A program made the position numbers and the translations under genes. From the NCBI GenBank assembly GCA_910586345.1, contig CAJUHC010000009.1, positions 1 to 41,764 on the forward strand: a stretch of 41,764 nt of DNA, written 5' to 3'. Within the stretch, counting starts at the first letter, position 1. Every line of letters starts with the position of its first letter. Source of the DNA: an uncultured Christensenella sp. Its GTDB lineage: Bacteria; Bacillota; Clostridia; Christensenellales; Borkfalkiaceae. Of this stretch, positions 32,838 through 41,662 are shown in pieces. The notes beneath the pieces were generated by a model, which saw only the letters and a list, made by a program, of their open reading frames with translations, made no database searches and was not told the DNA's origin.

Positions 32838-34232
32838 ATGAAAGCAAGAATAATAGCTATGTTTTTGTTGGTTTTTATCGTTGCCGCGGGGTGCTCCGCC
32901 TGCAGTAAAACCGACACAGATGAAAGGTTTGTTCAAGATTTGAATTATGAGGAAAGCACGGAGGAAATATCGAATCCGGACCAGGGTTTTTACCGTCCTT
33001 TATATGTGAAAATCAATGAAGACGGAGCGGCGTACAATAAGAACGTAATAAACGCTTCGACGCAGCTTTATCATTTGCGTTGCGATATAAGCGCGTTTTC
33101 GGCTGCGGTGAACAACCAGTCGGACAAGTCTATCACGCAGGAGGCGCTGGAAGGGTTGGACGCGTTGCTTTTTTATCTTAAAGAAAACGATAAAAATGCG
33201 GTTGTGAGATTTGCTTACGATTCCGGCTATAACGGCGGTGCGGATAAGGAGCCTGCCCTTGAAGTAATACTGATGCACGTTGAACAGATTTGTTCGGTAC
33301 TCAATCGTTACGTTAATACGGTTACCGCTATTGAAACGGGGCTTATCGGTCCCTGGGGCGAAATGCATACGAGCACGGCGGCAAATCCAGCGTATATAAC
33401 TCCTATTGTAGACGCTTTTTTAACTAACGCTTCCGAACTGCCCGTGTTGGTGAGGACGCCTAAAATGATTTACGATTATCTTGGCGTAACGTCAGACAAG
33501 ATTGAAGAAATTTCAATATCTGCCGACGACAAAGCTTATAGATTAGGCTTATATAACGACGGATATCTGGGGTCTGAGAGTGATTTGGGTACATATCAGA
33601 ACAGGGAGCGCGATATAAATTTTTTAAGCAGTCAAAATTCTCATTTGCCGTTCGGCGGCGAAGTTACCGTTCCCGACAGTCCGCTTCATAACATAGAAAC
33701 GTGCTTGCCTGAAATGAACAAGATACATTTAAGTTATCTGAATATAGAGTGGGATAACAGAGTAATTGAAAAGTGGAAAAACAGCTATTATACGCAGGAT
33801 TGCGGAACGGATAAACAATATTACGGCAAATCTGCATTTGTTTACATACAGAACCGTTTAGGATACAGGTTTGTATTGAAAAACTCTGAATTTGCTTATT
33901 CGGATTCGTCTGAAGAACTTAACGTCCGACTTACATTGCAAAACGTAGGGTTTGGAAACCTGAATAAAAAGAAGCGCGCAAAACTGATATTTACCGACCG
34001 AACGGGTGCGGTAGCCCATATAGCGGATATAGGAGAAATTTCCGGAGATGACGAGCTTAGCTTTAAAGTTGAACATAGACTTGAAAGCGGAAAATACGAC
34101 GTGTATCTGCGCATTTACGGTGAAGAATTACAGGGTGTGCCTCTGTACTGCGTAAAATTCGCGAACGACGGTTTGTGGAACGACGAGCTCAAAGCTAACC
34201 GAATAGGTAGTTTTGAACGCATTTCCGCCTGA
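32838..34232 (+). CDS. DUF4874/DUF4832-like lipoprotein
   Basis: About 464 residues. The signal peptide ends in the lipobox VAAGC. The N-terminal half resembles DUF4874 (SNPDQGFYRPLYV, then LRCDISAFS and VVRFAYD). The glycoside-hydrolase-like middle has TAIETGLIGPWGEMHTS, where a Glu follows PWG as in TIM-barrel enzymes. The C-terminal half resembles DUF4832, a beta-sandwich (LNVRLTLQNVGFGNLNKKKR). These domains often occur together in secreted proteins of gut bacteria, probably acting on polysaccharide; the activity is untested. I prefer the ATG at 32838, because the GAGG serving as RBS lies over the earlier ATG at 32823. Confidence 0.78.
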   Translation: MKARIIAMFLLVFIVAAGCSACSKTDTDERFVQDLNYEESTEEISNPDQGFYRPLYVKINEDGAAYNKNVINASTQLYHLRCDISAFSAAVNNQSDKSITQEALEGLDALLFYLKENDKNAVVRFAYDSGYNGGADKEPALEVILMHVEQICSVLNRYVNTVTAIETGLIGPWGEMHTSTAANPAYITPIVDAFLTNASELPVLVRTPKMIYDYLGVTSDKIEEISISADDKAYRLGLYNDGYLGSESDLGTYQNRERDINFLSSQNSHLPFGGEVTVPDSPLHNIETCLPEMNKIHLSYLNIEWDNRVIEKWKNSYYTQDCGTDKQYYGKSAFVYIQNRLGYRFVLKNSEFAYSDSSEELNVRLTLQNVGFGNLNKKKRAKLIFTDRTGAVAHIADIGEISGDDELSFKVEHRLESGKYDVYLRIYGEELQGVPLYCVKFANDGLWNDELKANRIGSFERISA

Positions 34233-34261
34233 GGAGGCATTAAACGCTTATTGCGTTATGG

Positions 34262-34297
34262 AAAAAAGCTCACGGACAATTGTCCGTGAGCTTTTTT
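34262..34297. terminator. palindromic terminator
   Basis: A 36-base perfect palindrome with arm AAAAAAGCTCACGGACAA and T-run on both strands. It lies between the lipoprotein and the convergent XRE gene. Confidence 0.88.
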
Positions 34298-34383
34298 CGT
34301 TTAAAAGTTTAACTTAGAATTTATCAACAGAAGGAGTGAGTTTTGGAGAATAAGGCGTAAACGGTTAAAAGACGGGTTTTAAG

Positions 34384-34587
34384 TTATTTATTTCTGCCGA
34401 TTAACTCGTCAACGGTAATACCGTAATAATCTGCGAGAATAACGCAGAAATTTATATTCGGTAATACTTTTCCGCGCTCCCAACGGCTCAAATTAGCGTT
34501 GCTGATGCCTGTGTCTTTTTCTACTTGTTCTAACGTTTTGTTTCTTATTGTTCTTTGGTATTTGAGTTCTTCGCCGTAATTTTTCAT
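34384..34587 (-). CDS. small XRE-family repressor
   Basis: The 67-residue protein is little more than a Cro/C1-type helix-turn-helix (residues 7-62; TLEQVEKDTGISNANLSRWE is the DNA-reading part). It is divergent from two Cys-rich proteins. Palindromic sites lie between them, one exactly in the spacer of their promoter. On its own strand, a TAAAAT box lies 6 bases before the ATG and there is no RBS, suggesting another leaderless mRNA. Its -35 box is poor. Confidence 0.88.
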   Translation of the reverse strand: MKNYGEELKYQRTIRNKTLEQVEKDTGISNANLSRWERGKVLPNINFCVILADYYGITVDELIGRNK

Positions 34588-34602
34588 AAATTTATTTTAC
34601 AA

Positions 34603-34649
34603 CATATTTGTAGATTTTATTTGACTTCTACAAATATGTAGATTATAAT
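34603..34649 (+). promoter_or_regulatory. promoter and XRE operators of the Cys-rich pair
   Basis: TTGACT (34621-34626), 17 bp, TATAAT (34644-34649). The spacer is filled by the palindrome TCTACA-AATA-TGTAGA (34627-34642). A second copy of the arm, CATATTTGTAGA (34603-34614), is the exact inverse of 34627-34638. Binding there should shut this promoter and the opposite XRE promoter. Confidence 0.75.
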
Positions 34650-34690
34650 AATTTTATCTGCAAATTTATAAATAAAAAAAGGAGTTAAAA

Positions 34691-34963
34691 ATGGAGAATA
34701 AGTGTTCTAAGTGTAAACATTTTGAAGTGTATTATGTAAAACTATATACGCGGTTTGAAAAAATAAATTACGGTTTTTGCCGCCGCTCGGGTATTTGCGA
34801 AACGGTAAAATGTTCCGAGGTTTGCGATAAGTTTGTTGTTAAGAAACAGGGCAGAACGTCTAAAAAATTAATAAAAAATTGTCTGAACGATTTATTAAAC
34901 GAAATATCGGAGCTTAGGAAAGTAGTGGAGGCGGAAAGAAATGAGAGCGAAGAACTGCGATAG
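34691..34963 (+). CDS. small Cys-rich protein, first of a paralogous pair
   Basis: The 90 residues begin CSKCKHFEVYY. Further cysteines occur at about 30, 36, 41 and 45, including FCRRSGIC and CSEVC, which is compatible with one or two zinc or iron sites. The C-terminal half is a charged helix (LNDLLNEISELRKVVEAERN), likely a coiled coil. A strong AAGGAG precedes the ATG. It overlaps its paralogue by 23 bases and ends in TAG. I do not recognise the family. Confidence 0.7.
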   Translation: MENKCSKCKHFEVYYVKLYTRFEKINYGFCRRSGICETVKCSEVCDKFVVKKQGRTSKKLIKNCLNDLLNEISELRKVVEAERNESEELR

Positions 34964-35189
34964 CTGTAAATACTTTAAACTTATTTATAAATACGGATAC
35001 CGGTTCTTTTATTCTTTGCAGTTTCCTCTGCGCTACTGCGCCTACGCCGATATAATGAAAGTAAACGGAATTGCTTGCGAAAACTATCGGAGGGAATTAT
35101 TTCAGGATTTCGATATAACTTGCGAAAGGTGGGACGAAGCGGAGGGGGACGTAAAAGCCTTGTTGGAGTTGCTCGAAGATTTCACATAG
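34941..35189 (+). CDS. small Cys-rich protein, second of a paralogous pair
   Basis: The 82 residues share the plan of the preceding protein: CDSCKYFKLIYKYGYRF at the start, then RYCAYADIM and ACENYRRE, with four cysteines at about 6, 9, 33 and 46, then an acidic helix (DEAEGDVKALLELLEDF). GGAGG lies just before the ATG, inside the first gene, so the two are translationally linked. Probable metal-binding small proteins with unknown partner. Confidence 0.7.
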   Translation: MRAKNCDSCKYFKLIYKYGYRFFYSLQFPLRYCAYADIMKVNGIACENYRRELFQDFDITCERWDEAEGDVKALLELLEDFT

Positions 35190-35196
35190 AAATTCG

Positions 35197-35226
35197 GTAA
35201 CCCGCGCTTTTCCGCGCGGGTTACTT
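35197..35226 (+). terminator. intrinsic terminator
   Basis: GTAACCCGCGC (35197-35207) pairs with GCGCGGGTTAC (35214-35224), then TTTC. Confidence 0.75.
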
Positions 35227-35259
35227 TCATCTTAAAGTGAGGTAAAAGGTATAAAACCG

Positions 35260-35288
35260 TTTACAAAAAGAGTATATGCTGTTATAAT
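35260..35288 (+). promoter_or_regulatory. promoter of rsmA
   Basis: TTTACA (35260-35265), 17 bp, TATAAT (35283-35288). The leader is about 25 bases with no clear Shine-Dalgarno. Confidence 0.7.
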
Positions 35289-35319
35289 TTTGTTATACTG
35301 TTAATCGGACGGCTAAAAT

Positions 35320-36141
35320 ATGGAAAAAGATATAAAGACAACTCTCGCCGAGTGCGGTTTCGGCTTTAAAAAACAGCTCGGTCAGAATTTTATTACCGAT
35401 AAAAATCTTCTCTCTTCCATAGTCGAGGCTTCCGGCGTAGGCGAAGACGACAGCGTTGTCGAGATAGGTTGCGGAGCGGGCACTCTCACCCGCGCGCTCG
35501 CGGAGAAGGTCAAAAAGGTGACCGCGTTCGAGGTCGACAAAAGTTTACGGCCCGTTTTGGAGCGGACGCTTTCGGGGCTTAAAAACGTCGACGTCGTGTT
35601 CCGTGATTTTTTAAAGGTCGATTTGTCGGAGTTCGAAAAGGGCTTCGATGGTTATTTCGTCGTTGCGAATCTCCCGTACTACGTCACAACTCCGCTGATT
35701 ATGAAACTTGTAGAGGAGGCGGAAAAGTGCAGAGGGCTTTCCGTTATGGTTCAGGAAGAAGTCGCCGAACGGCTTTGCGCCAAAGCGGGAACGGCGGAAT
35801 ACGGAGCCATAACCGCAATGGTTGCGCTTCGGGCTGAGTGCAGGATAGTAAAGAGGGTTGGGCGCAATATGTTTTATCCGCGTCCGAACGTGGACAGCGC
35901 GGTCGTGAAGTTTACTTTCGGCAAAGGTTTGGACGTTAAGGACAGAGCGGTATATAAAAAGACCGTTCACGCGGCTTTTCTTTCTCGGAGAAAGACGCTT
36001 GAAAACAATCTCGTAAACGCGTTTTCTCTGACGCGCGACAGAGCACGGGAAATTTTATCGGAATGCGGTATAGATTTAAAGGCGCGCGGCGAAACGTTAA
36101 CGCCCGAGAAGTTTGCGCTGTTATCCGAAAAACTTATGTAA
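35320..36141 (+). CDS. rsmA: 16S rRNA (adenine1518-N6/adenine1519-N6)-dimethyltransferase
   Basis: The 273-residue enzyme dimethylates two adenines in the last helix of 16S rRNA, a late step of 30S assembly. Seen are FKKQLGQNFITDKNLL, the SAM loop VEIGCGAGTLTRALAE (about residues 46-61), and the catalytic NLPYYVTTPLI (about 113). The C-terminal small domain follows with FYPRPNVDSAVVKF. All family parts are present. Confidence 0.95.
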   Translation: MEKDIKTTLAECGFGFKKQLGQNFITDKNLLSSIVEASGVGEDDSVVEIGCGAGTLTRALAEKVKKVTAFEVDKSLRPVLERTLSGLKNVDVVFRDFLKVDLSEFEKGFDGYFVVANLPYYVTTPLIMKLVEEAEKCRGLSVMVQEEVAERLCAKAGTAEYGAITAMVALRAECRIVKRVGRNMFYPRPNVDSAVVKFTFGKGLDVKDRAVYKKTVHAAFLSRRKTLENNLVNAFSLTRDRAREILSECGIDLKARGETLTPEKFALLSEKLM

Positions 36142-36171
36142 AAATATATTATAGAATAAAGGAGTGAAATT

Positions 36172-37587
36172 ATGAAGAAAAAGTTGTTAATCGGTATGCT
36201 TGCCGTAACGTCGGCGGTTGTGTGCGCGTTCGGGGTTTCCGCTTGCGGGGATGAAAAAGACCAAACGACAAGCGGCGGCAAATGGGGAGAAACTTATACG
36301 GTTCAGACGGCTTATGCTGCGGCACAGGAGCTCGGGTATGCGGGAACGCTCGAAGAGTTCGTCGCATTAATCAGCGGTAAAGACGGTGCGGACGGAAAAG
36401 ACGGAGTAGGAATTAAAGAAGCGCGTATCGATAGCGAAGGCAATTTGATTTTAGTTCTTACCGACGGTCAAGAAAAGAACTGCGGGAAAGTTACGGCAGG
36501 CTCGGACGCGGAACAGCTTGCATATTCCGCTGTGAAGCGGGACGGGGAAATAATTTCCTATACGGTAAGAGGTTTGGGACTGGTTTCAGATACCGATTTG
36601 GACATACCCGCCGAATATAACGGGAAACCCGTTACGGCGATAGGGGTAAAAGCGTTCGAAAACGAGGTTTATTTAACGAGCGTTAAATTCGGCGAGAATA
36701 TAACTCTTATAGACGAAGCTTCGTTCGCATACTGCGTCGCGCTTACCGATATTTATTACGGCGGAACTAAGGAGTAGTGGAACGGGGTTGAAAAGGGAAG
36801 GTATTGGGACAACGATATTCCTGCGTATACCGTACACTGTAAAGACGGAGACGTCGAACCCGAAAAGGATTTGACGCTCAGCTCCGAAGAGTGGGAAAGA
36901 GCGGTGCTTGCTACCGCTTACGCCAAGAACTGTAAAATCGTTATGACGGATAACCAGCATTATGAAATGAACGGCTCTTCCGAAACCAGAACGAATTCGG
37001 AAATTGCGAAATACGATTTGGCTAACGGTCTTGCTTACTGGTATAAGAGCGAAAAGACGGAATTTCCGAATAATCCCGATAACAACTCCGAAAGGCTAAC
37101 GGAATGTTATAGTCTTTTCGGGAACGGAATATGGAACGAATACTATCAGTATGATGTCGAAGGTTGGATATACGATAAACAGGATTGTCAGAATTTCGAG
37201 AGAGATTTCTTGTATTATAAATTCGGTATCGGGCACGGTTACGACGCAATAGAACAGTTAAGATATTTTTTCAGTGACGATATGTTCCTCGGCGGAACGG
37301 TCAATATCAAAGATATGCGCGAATATTTCGAGTATAACGGCGACGGAGCGTATACGTATTCCTACGAGGAGACAGACGGACCCGTTTATTCGTATACGAT
37401 TTCGTTTAAAGACGGCTATATTTCTAATCTGAATATAAAAGGAGAAATAGACGACGGCGATATAGTAAGTTTCGCGGAAATGAATTTCGTTTTCAGCGAT
37501 TACGGAACGACAGAACTGTCTATTCCGCAGAACGTAATAGATAATGCAGTCGAGAAGAACGACGAAATTGACAAAGACGAAAAATAA
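36172..37587 (+). pseudogene. LRR lipoprotein interrupted by an in-frame amber codon
   Basis: One frame runs from the ATG at 36172 to the TAA at 37587, broken by a single TAG at 36775-36777. The first part has a lipobox (VSAC), a collagen-like GKDGADGKDGVGI stretch and BspA-type LRR sequence ending IYYGGTKE. The frame resumes directly with WNGVEKGRYWDNDIPAYTVH, which is the normal continuation of this repeat, where Gln (CAG) usually stands at the stop. The part after the stop is about 270 residues of an unknown extracellular domain. A C-to-T change explains it. Start and RBS (AAAGGAG) are intact, so a 201-residue lipoprotein may still be made. Confidence 0.8.
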
Positions 37588-37602
37588 GACGGAGAAGATA
37601 AG

Positions 37603-37636
37603 CCCCGCCCGCGGAATTTCTGCGGGCGGGGTTCAT
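37603..37636 (+). terminator. intrinsic terminator
   Basis: CCCCGCCCGC (37603-37612) pairs with GCGGGCGGGG (37622-37631), then TTCATT. Confidence 0.75.
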
Positions 37637-37661
37637 TATATGCAAAAAAAATAATTTTTGT

Positions 37662-37689
37662 TCTATAAGAGTTTTCGGGGGCATAAAGT
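37662..37689 (+). promoter_or_regulatory. possible sigma-E promoter of spoIVFA-spoIVFB
   Basis: TCTATAA (37662-37668), 13 bases, CATAAAGT (37682-37689) resemble the sigma-E -35 and the CATACAMT -10. The match is partial. Confidence 0.3.
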
Positions 37690-37722
37690 AAGATATACCT
37701 AATTAAAAACTCGGAGGACGAT

Positions 37723-38475
37723 ATGAACGAAGAATTAGACTACGCCGAAATGCTGGAAATTCCCGTAAATACGGTGAACGTTGTAAAGAAGAAAAGCATT
37801 TTCAAACGCAAACAGAAACGGACGGAACCTGAATTTCCGCAGGACGATTTAAAGGAACAGGTTCTCGAAAGCGTGAACGAGCGCGTCGGCGCTTACGTGG
37901 AATCGGAGGACGTTTCCGACCCGCCTAAACCCGAAAAGAAGAAGCTCGGCGCCGTTTTAAGTAAAAGCAAAGCAAGCGTGGTTTTATTGAGCGAAGCTAT
38001 CGCGGTAGGAGTAATCGCGCTCGCGATATTTTTGACCAACGTATTTATGCCCGGTACGGTTATAAATACTTTCCTCGCTTCGTTCTCTCAGAAAACCGAG
38101 AACGAGCCTGCGTTTAACGAGTTTACGCTCGCACCCGTCGTAAGCGAATTTTCGGACGCTGAGGTTTACGTGACGGACAGCGGAGTTCTCACGTTCACGG
38201 CTGAGGGAAGCGTATATCCTATCTGTAAGGGAACCGTTTCGAAAGTTTACGAAGATAACGGAACTTTTGCAGTCGAAATCGCGCATACCTCGACTTTTAA
38301 AAGCGTCGTAACCGGGCTTACCAACGTATACTCCGCCGAAGGCACCGCCGTACGTTCCAATATACCTGTAGGTTACAGCGACGGAAATTCCGAAGTCCGC
38401 GTTTCTATGTACGATAACGGTACGCTGTTGAACTGCTATACGCTTACCGACGAAGTTCCCGTCTGGAAGTCGTGA
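37723..38475 (+). CDS. spoIVFA: SpoIVFA-like membrane protein (M23-type domain)
   Basis: The 250-residue protein has about 85 charged cytoplasmic residues and one membrane helix (about 86-110: SVVLLSEAIAVGVIALAIF). The external domain (about 150-250) resembles a degenerate M23/LytM fold (GSVYPICKGTVSKVYEDNGTFAVEIAH). It lacks the zinc ligands, as SpoIVFA does. The next gene is the S2P protease, coupled by a 4-base overlap. In Bacillus SpoIVFA holds SpoIVFB inactive in the forespore membrane until signalled. Assignment rests on topology and neighbour. GGAGG RBS. Confidence 0.75.
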   Translation: MNEELDYAEMLEIPVNTVNVVKKKSIFKRKQKRTEPEFPQDDLKEQVLESVNERVGAYVESEDVSDPPKPEKKKLGAVLSKSKASVVLLSEAIAVGVIALAIFLTNVFMPGTVINTFLASFSQKTENEPAFNEFTLAPVVSEFSDAEVYVTDSGVLTFTAEGSVYPICKGTVSKVYEDNGTFAVEIAHTSTFKSVVTGLTNVYSAEGTAVRSNIPVGYSDGNSEVRVSMYDNGTLLNCYTLTDEVPVWKS

Positions 38476-39266
38476 AAATAACCCTGCATCCGCTGTTTAT
38501 AACGCTTGGAATAGCCTCTGCAATTTTCGGCGGATTGCCCGTATTTATAATATACGCGTTGACCGCGCTCCTGCACGAGTGCGGTCATATTTTTTGCGCT
38601 TTGCGCTTAGGCTATAAATGCGAAAAAATAAGCCTGATGCCTTACGGCGCGGCGGCTGTCTGCGATACGGAAGGTATTTCGAAAACCGACGAAATCAAAC
38701 TCGCGCTTTCGGGACCGCTCGTAAACGCGTTTATATGCGTCGGAACTGCGGGGCTTTGGTGGTTCCTGCCTCAGACGTACGCGTTTACGGATACGGTGTT
38801 TCAGGCAAGCGCGGTTATGTTCGCAATAAATCTTCTGCCCGCCTACCCGCTCGACGGAGGACGGATAGCGCGGTGCGTATGCTGTATGCTCCTGCCAGAA
38901 AAAGCCGCCGAAATTTCTTTGCGCGTATTGAGCGTACTGCTTGCGGTTTCGTTCGTGCTCGTTTTCTTTCTCGCTTTTAAAAACCTTTCGTTTCTTATGT
39001 TTTCGGCTTTTCTGCTGTGTTCGGCTTTTGAAAAGAAAACCCGGCTTTCAAGGATAAACTTTATCGCGAAAAAGCCGAAAAGGGGTAAGGAGATAAAACA
39101 CGTTATGCTCGGAGCGAATTCGACTTTCAAAGACGCGCTCAGGCATATCGACGGAAGCAAATACCTTATTTTTCAGTTTTACGCGGACGGTATGCTCGAC
39201 GAAATAACCGAGGACGAATTGTTCGAGCTTATGCAAACCAAAAACATATACGACAGAATTATTTGA
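38472..39266 (+). CDS. spoIVFB: SpoIVFB-like site-2 protease
   Basis: The 264-residue intramembrane metalloprotease has HECGH (HExxH zinc motif) at about residues 36-40 and the third ligand in NLLPAYPLDGGR at about 120-131. Four to six membrane helices surround them. A C-terminal region of about 60 residues resembles a CBS-like tail (LGANSTFKDALRHIDGSKY). In Bacillus this enzyme releases sigma-K from its pro-form. The GTG start at 38472 overlaps the spoIVFA stop. Confidence 0.88.
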   Translation: MKITLHPLFITLGIASAIFGGLPVFIIYALTALLHECGHIFCALRLGYKCEKISLMPYGAAAVCDTEGISKTDEIKLALSGPLVNAFICVGTAGLWWFLPQTYAFTDTVFQASAVMFAINLLPAYPLDGGRIARCVCCMLLPEKAAEISLRVLSVLLAVSFVLVFFLAFKNLSFLMFSAFLLCSAFEKKTRLSRINFIAKKPKRGKEIKHVMLGANSTFKDALRHIDGSKYLIFQFYADGMLDEITEDELFELMQTKNIYDRII

Positions 39267-39269
39267 AAG

Positions 39270-39299
39270 AACCGTCCGCGGAATTTTCCGCGGACGGTT
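39270..39299. terminator. terminator between convergent genes
   Basis: AACCGTCCGCGG (39270-39281) and CCGCGGACGGTT (39288-39299), 12 bp perfect, loop AATTTT. Confidence 0.78.
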
Positions 39300-39303
39300 A
39301 ATA

Positions 39304-39978
39304 TTATTTCTGTAAGAATTGTCTGTTGAAAATATCGCTGTCGGCGCGGCAGTCGAGTACACATTCGACTGCTTTTATTCCGAGCGCTACGGCGTCTTCT
39401 ATTTTTTCGGAAAGACTGTTGACGTCGTAATCGCACTTATACTCCTGTCGTTTGGTTTTATAAATATATTTAGTCCAGGAGAAATGCCTTTTAAGGCACC
39501 GTTCTACGCCCGTAACCGTTATAAGCGGTTCGACGCGTTTGATTGTGTCGTAAACGGGACCCGTGCAGGCGAGTAGTTTTTCGCGGGGTATAATCGTTCT
39601 GCGCAAAGAATATTTACGGCTTATGAAAAGCCCTAAATCGTTTTCAAGCTTCGTATGCGCGAACGGCGAGCGCTTCGTCTGTTCGTAAGCGTATATGTCC
39701 GGGTGAAGAGTGCAGTCCAGCGCGTAATGCGTCGCATAACCCGCAGCGTAAGAGAGGTTGCCTTTGATTAATTGAGTAAATAAGTACAAGGCGTTCTGGT
39801 TGTGAAGCCAGCGTCCGAGATTGGACTTGGTCGGCTTTATGTTGTACGCGAAAAATATATCCCCGCCCTGCGCGCCGAGAAGGTACAGCGTTTTCGAGGT
39901 AATCAGACTTTTGTATTTGCTATTTAATTTTTCGTAAATGACTTCGGCGGCAACGCCGTGTGAAAAGTAATCGGGCAC
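39304..39978 (-). CDS. zinc-dependent phospholipase C-like protein
   Basis: This 224-residue protein has the start MPDYFSHGVAAEVIYEKL, GAQGGDIFFAY and GYATHYALDCTLHPDIYAY, the His/Asp pattern of the zinc-dependent phospholipase C family found in many Firmicutes. There is no signal peptide, so the protein is probably cytoplasmic; the substrate is unknown. It starts 1 base after the end of the glycosylase gene and is co-transcribed with it. Confidence 0.82.
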   Translation of the reverse strand: MPDYFSHGVAAEVIYEKLNSKYKSLITSKTLYLLGAQGGDIFFAYNIKPTKSNLGRWLHNQNALYLFTQLIKGNLSYAAGYATHYALDCTLHPDIYAYEQTKRSPFAHTKLENDLGLFISRKYSLRRTIIPREKLLACTGPVYDTIKRVEPLITVTGVERCLKRHFSWTKYIYKTKRQEYKCDYDVNSLSEKIEDAVALGIKAVECVLDCRADSDIFNRQFLQK

Positions 39979-39979
39979 A

Positions 39980-40801
39980 TTATAAGTTTAACCGTTTTCC
40001 GTAAAAAAGATACTGTTGAATATAACCCGAATATTCTCCGAATTCGCCGACGAAATACTCGGCAATTTTTTCGCGGTTTCTGAGCTCGCCTTTGAAGTCC
40101 TCGCGGTAGATTTTTTCTATCCACGTATCGACCGGAAATGCGGAAGTTTTATTGAAACCGAATAAAGCGACGCAGTCAGCGACTTTTCCGCCGATTCCTT
40201 TGTATTTTAAAAGTTCCTTTTTAAGCGAAACGCCGTCAAGGTTTTCGAGTTTCGAAATACCGTCCGATGCGATTGCTTTCGAAGTTTCCGCAAGATATTC
40301 GTCCCTGTAACCGGCTCCGCACGAGCGGAAAAAACTTGCGTCCGCGCCGGCTAAACGTGAAGAGGATGGGAAAGCGTAATATTCGCCGAATACGCTCGTC
40401 TTTTTTTCGCCGAGTCCCGCGCAGATTTTCTCTATAATTCCCTTTATCCGCGGTATATTGTTGTTCTGCGAGATAATAAACGAGTATATCATTTCTTCGC
40501 GGTTCTGGTTGAGCATTCTCAGTCCTTTGCAGTTTTCCGCGCTTTTCGAGAGGAGAGGTATTCCGTATGATTTCGCTTTTTCGACTATTTCGGAGTAATC
40601 GCGGTTCAAATCGAAATAATTATAGAAATAATCCGCGTCGTCGCTCTCGACGGTGGTCTTTATGCCGTCTGAACGCACGAAACAAATTTTATCGCCTGAA
40701 AAGACTTTGTATCCGTCTTTATACGGGGTGAAGCGGAAGACCTGACCGCATTCGAGAGTATGTTCGGGATTAAAATATTCTGCGCTGAAATCGAATTTCA
40801 T
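39980..40801 (-). CDS. OGG1-type 8-oxoguanine DNA glycosylase
   Basis: The 273-residue base-excision repair enzyme has an N-terminal OGG domain (HTLECGQVFRFTPYKDGY). The HhH-GPD motif KYKGIGGKVADCVALFGFNK follows, with catalytic Lys (about residue 215), then AFPVDTWI with the essential Asp. It should remove 8-oxoG and cut the AP site. The RBS is GAGG, 7 bases before the ATG. Confidence 0.9.
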   Translation of the reverse strand: MKFDFSAEYFNPEHTLECGQVFRFTPYKDGYKVFSGDKICFVRSDGIKTTVESDDADYFYNYFDLNRDYSEIVEKAKSYGIPLLSKSAENCKGLRMLNQNREEMIYSFIISQNNNIPRIKGIIEKICAGLGEKKTSVFGEYYAFPSSSRLAGADASFFRSCGAGYRDEYLAETSKAIASDGISKLENLDGVSLKKELLKYKGIGGKVADCVALFGFNKTSAFPVDTWIEKIYREDFKGELRNREKIAEYFVGEFGEYSGYIQQYLFYGKRLNL

Positions 40802-40833
40802 TGGTAAACCTCGTCTTGGAACAGCCGTTAAAA

Positions 40834-40870
40834 AAATACAGCCGTCATACGGCTGTATTTTATCATTTTT
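40834..40870 (-). terminator. terminator after the DUF4097 gene
   Basis: AAATACAGCCG (40834-40844) pairs with CGGCTGTATTT (40850-40860). On the minus strand it is followed by a run of T. Confidence 0.78.
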
Positions 40871-40882
40871 AAAATATTATTG

Positions 40883-41662
40883 TCAACTTTCGAACGAGAC
40901 GTATATCGAACCCGCGGAACATTCTACTTCGAGTTTTTTTCCGTTTCCGCCCCACTGATTTCCTATGTTACAGCTTCCCGCGCTTACGTCTGCGCGTATT
41001 TCGTAGTCGGATTTCGCTCCTGCTACGTTCATAACGAGCGTACCCGCGCTTACGTCCGCGATTATACAGGGACAATCGAGTTTCTTTACGTCGAGTTTGC
41101 CTGCGCTCACTTCGCAGTCGAATTTCGAGCAGGTAAGATTTATTGCTTCGAGATAACCTGCGTTTACTTCGCACTCGAAGTTTTCGCATACCGACTCGTT
41201 TACGGTCAGTTTGCCCGCATCGACGTTGATTTTGACGGCGGAATATTCTCCGCCCGCTATCGAGACGGAACCCGCGTTTACATCGAAATCAAGGTTGAAT
41301 ACTATGTTTTTCGGGAGCTTGATTACAGTTTCGGGGATACTCGGCGCGCCGAGAAACCAAAATCTTTTAACTCTCGAGCGGTAGCGGAATATTCCGTCGT
41401 CTTCGGAAATTTCGGATTCGAACATCGATGCCGAGGGATAGTCGATTGTTATTTTTTCGCCGTCGTAAAACTCGGTTTTTACCGAACCCGCGCCTACGGT
41501 TATATCGATAGTATTATTGTCTTTTTCGGCGGTATAAGTCTGCATATCGAATTTCGGACTCTTGACGGACCAGCCGTTGAAAGCGAGAGTTCCGATAATT
41601 ACGCCGATACCGACTACGAATATTACCGCGCCTGCGATTATACATTTTATCCAGCTTTTCAT
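40883..41662 (-). CDS. DUF4097-family beta-repeat membrane protein
   Basis: The 259-residue protein has one N-terminal membrane helix (about 7-29). A repetitive beta-solenoid-like domain follows, with at least seven copies of a short motif, (V/S)xAGxx: VGAGSVKTE, VNAGSVSIA, VDAGKLTVN, VNAGYLEAI, VSAGKLDVK, VSAGTLVMN, CSAGSIYVS. Such proteins usually follow a HAAS/DUF1700 or PspC-type protein and probably sense or shape the envelope. The start overlaps the stop of the preceding gene (ATGA). GGAG RBS. Confidence 0.85.
   Translation of the reverse strand: MKSWIKCIIAGAVIFVVGIGVIIGTLAFNGWSVKSPKFDMQTYTAEKDNNTIDITVGAGSVKTEFYDGEKITIDYPSASMFESEISEDDGIFRYRSRVKRFWFLGAPSIPETVIKLPKNIVFNLDFDVNAGSVSIAGGEYSAVKINVDAGKLTVNESVCENFECEVNAGYLEAINLTCSKFDCEVSAGKLDVKKLDCPCIIADVSAGTLVMNVAGAKSDYEIRADVSAGSCNIGNQWGGNGKKLEVECSAGSIYVSFES

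Noticed and set aside
36775..36777. TAG read as an amino acid across the genome (code change)
   Set aside because: spmB and both Cys-rich genes end in TAG at sensible places, so TAG is a normal stop here.
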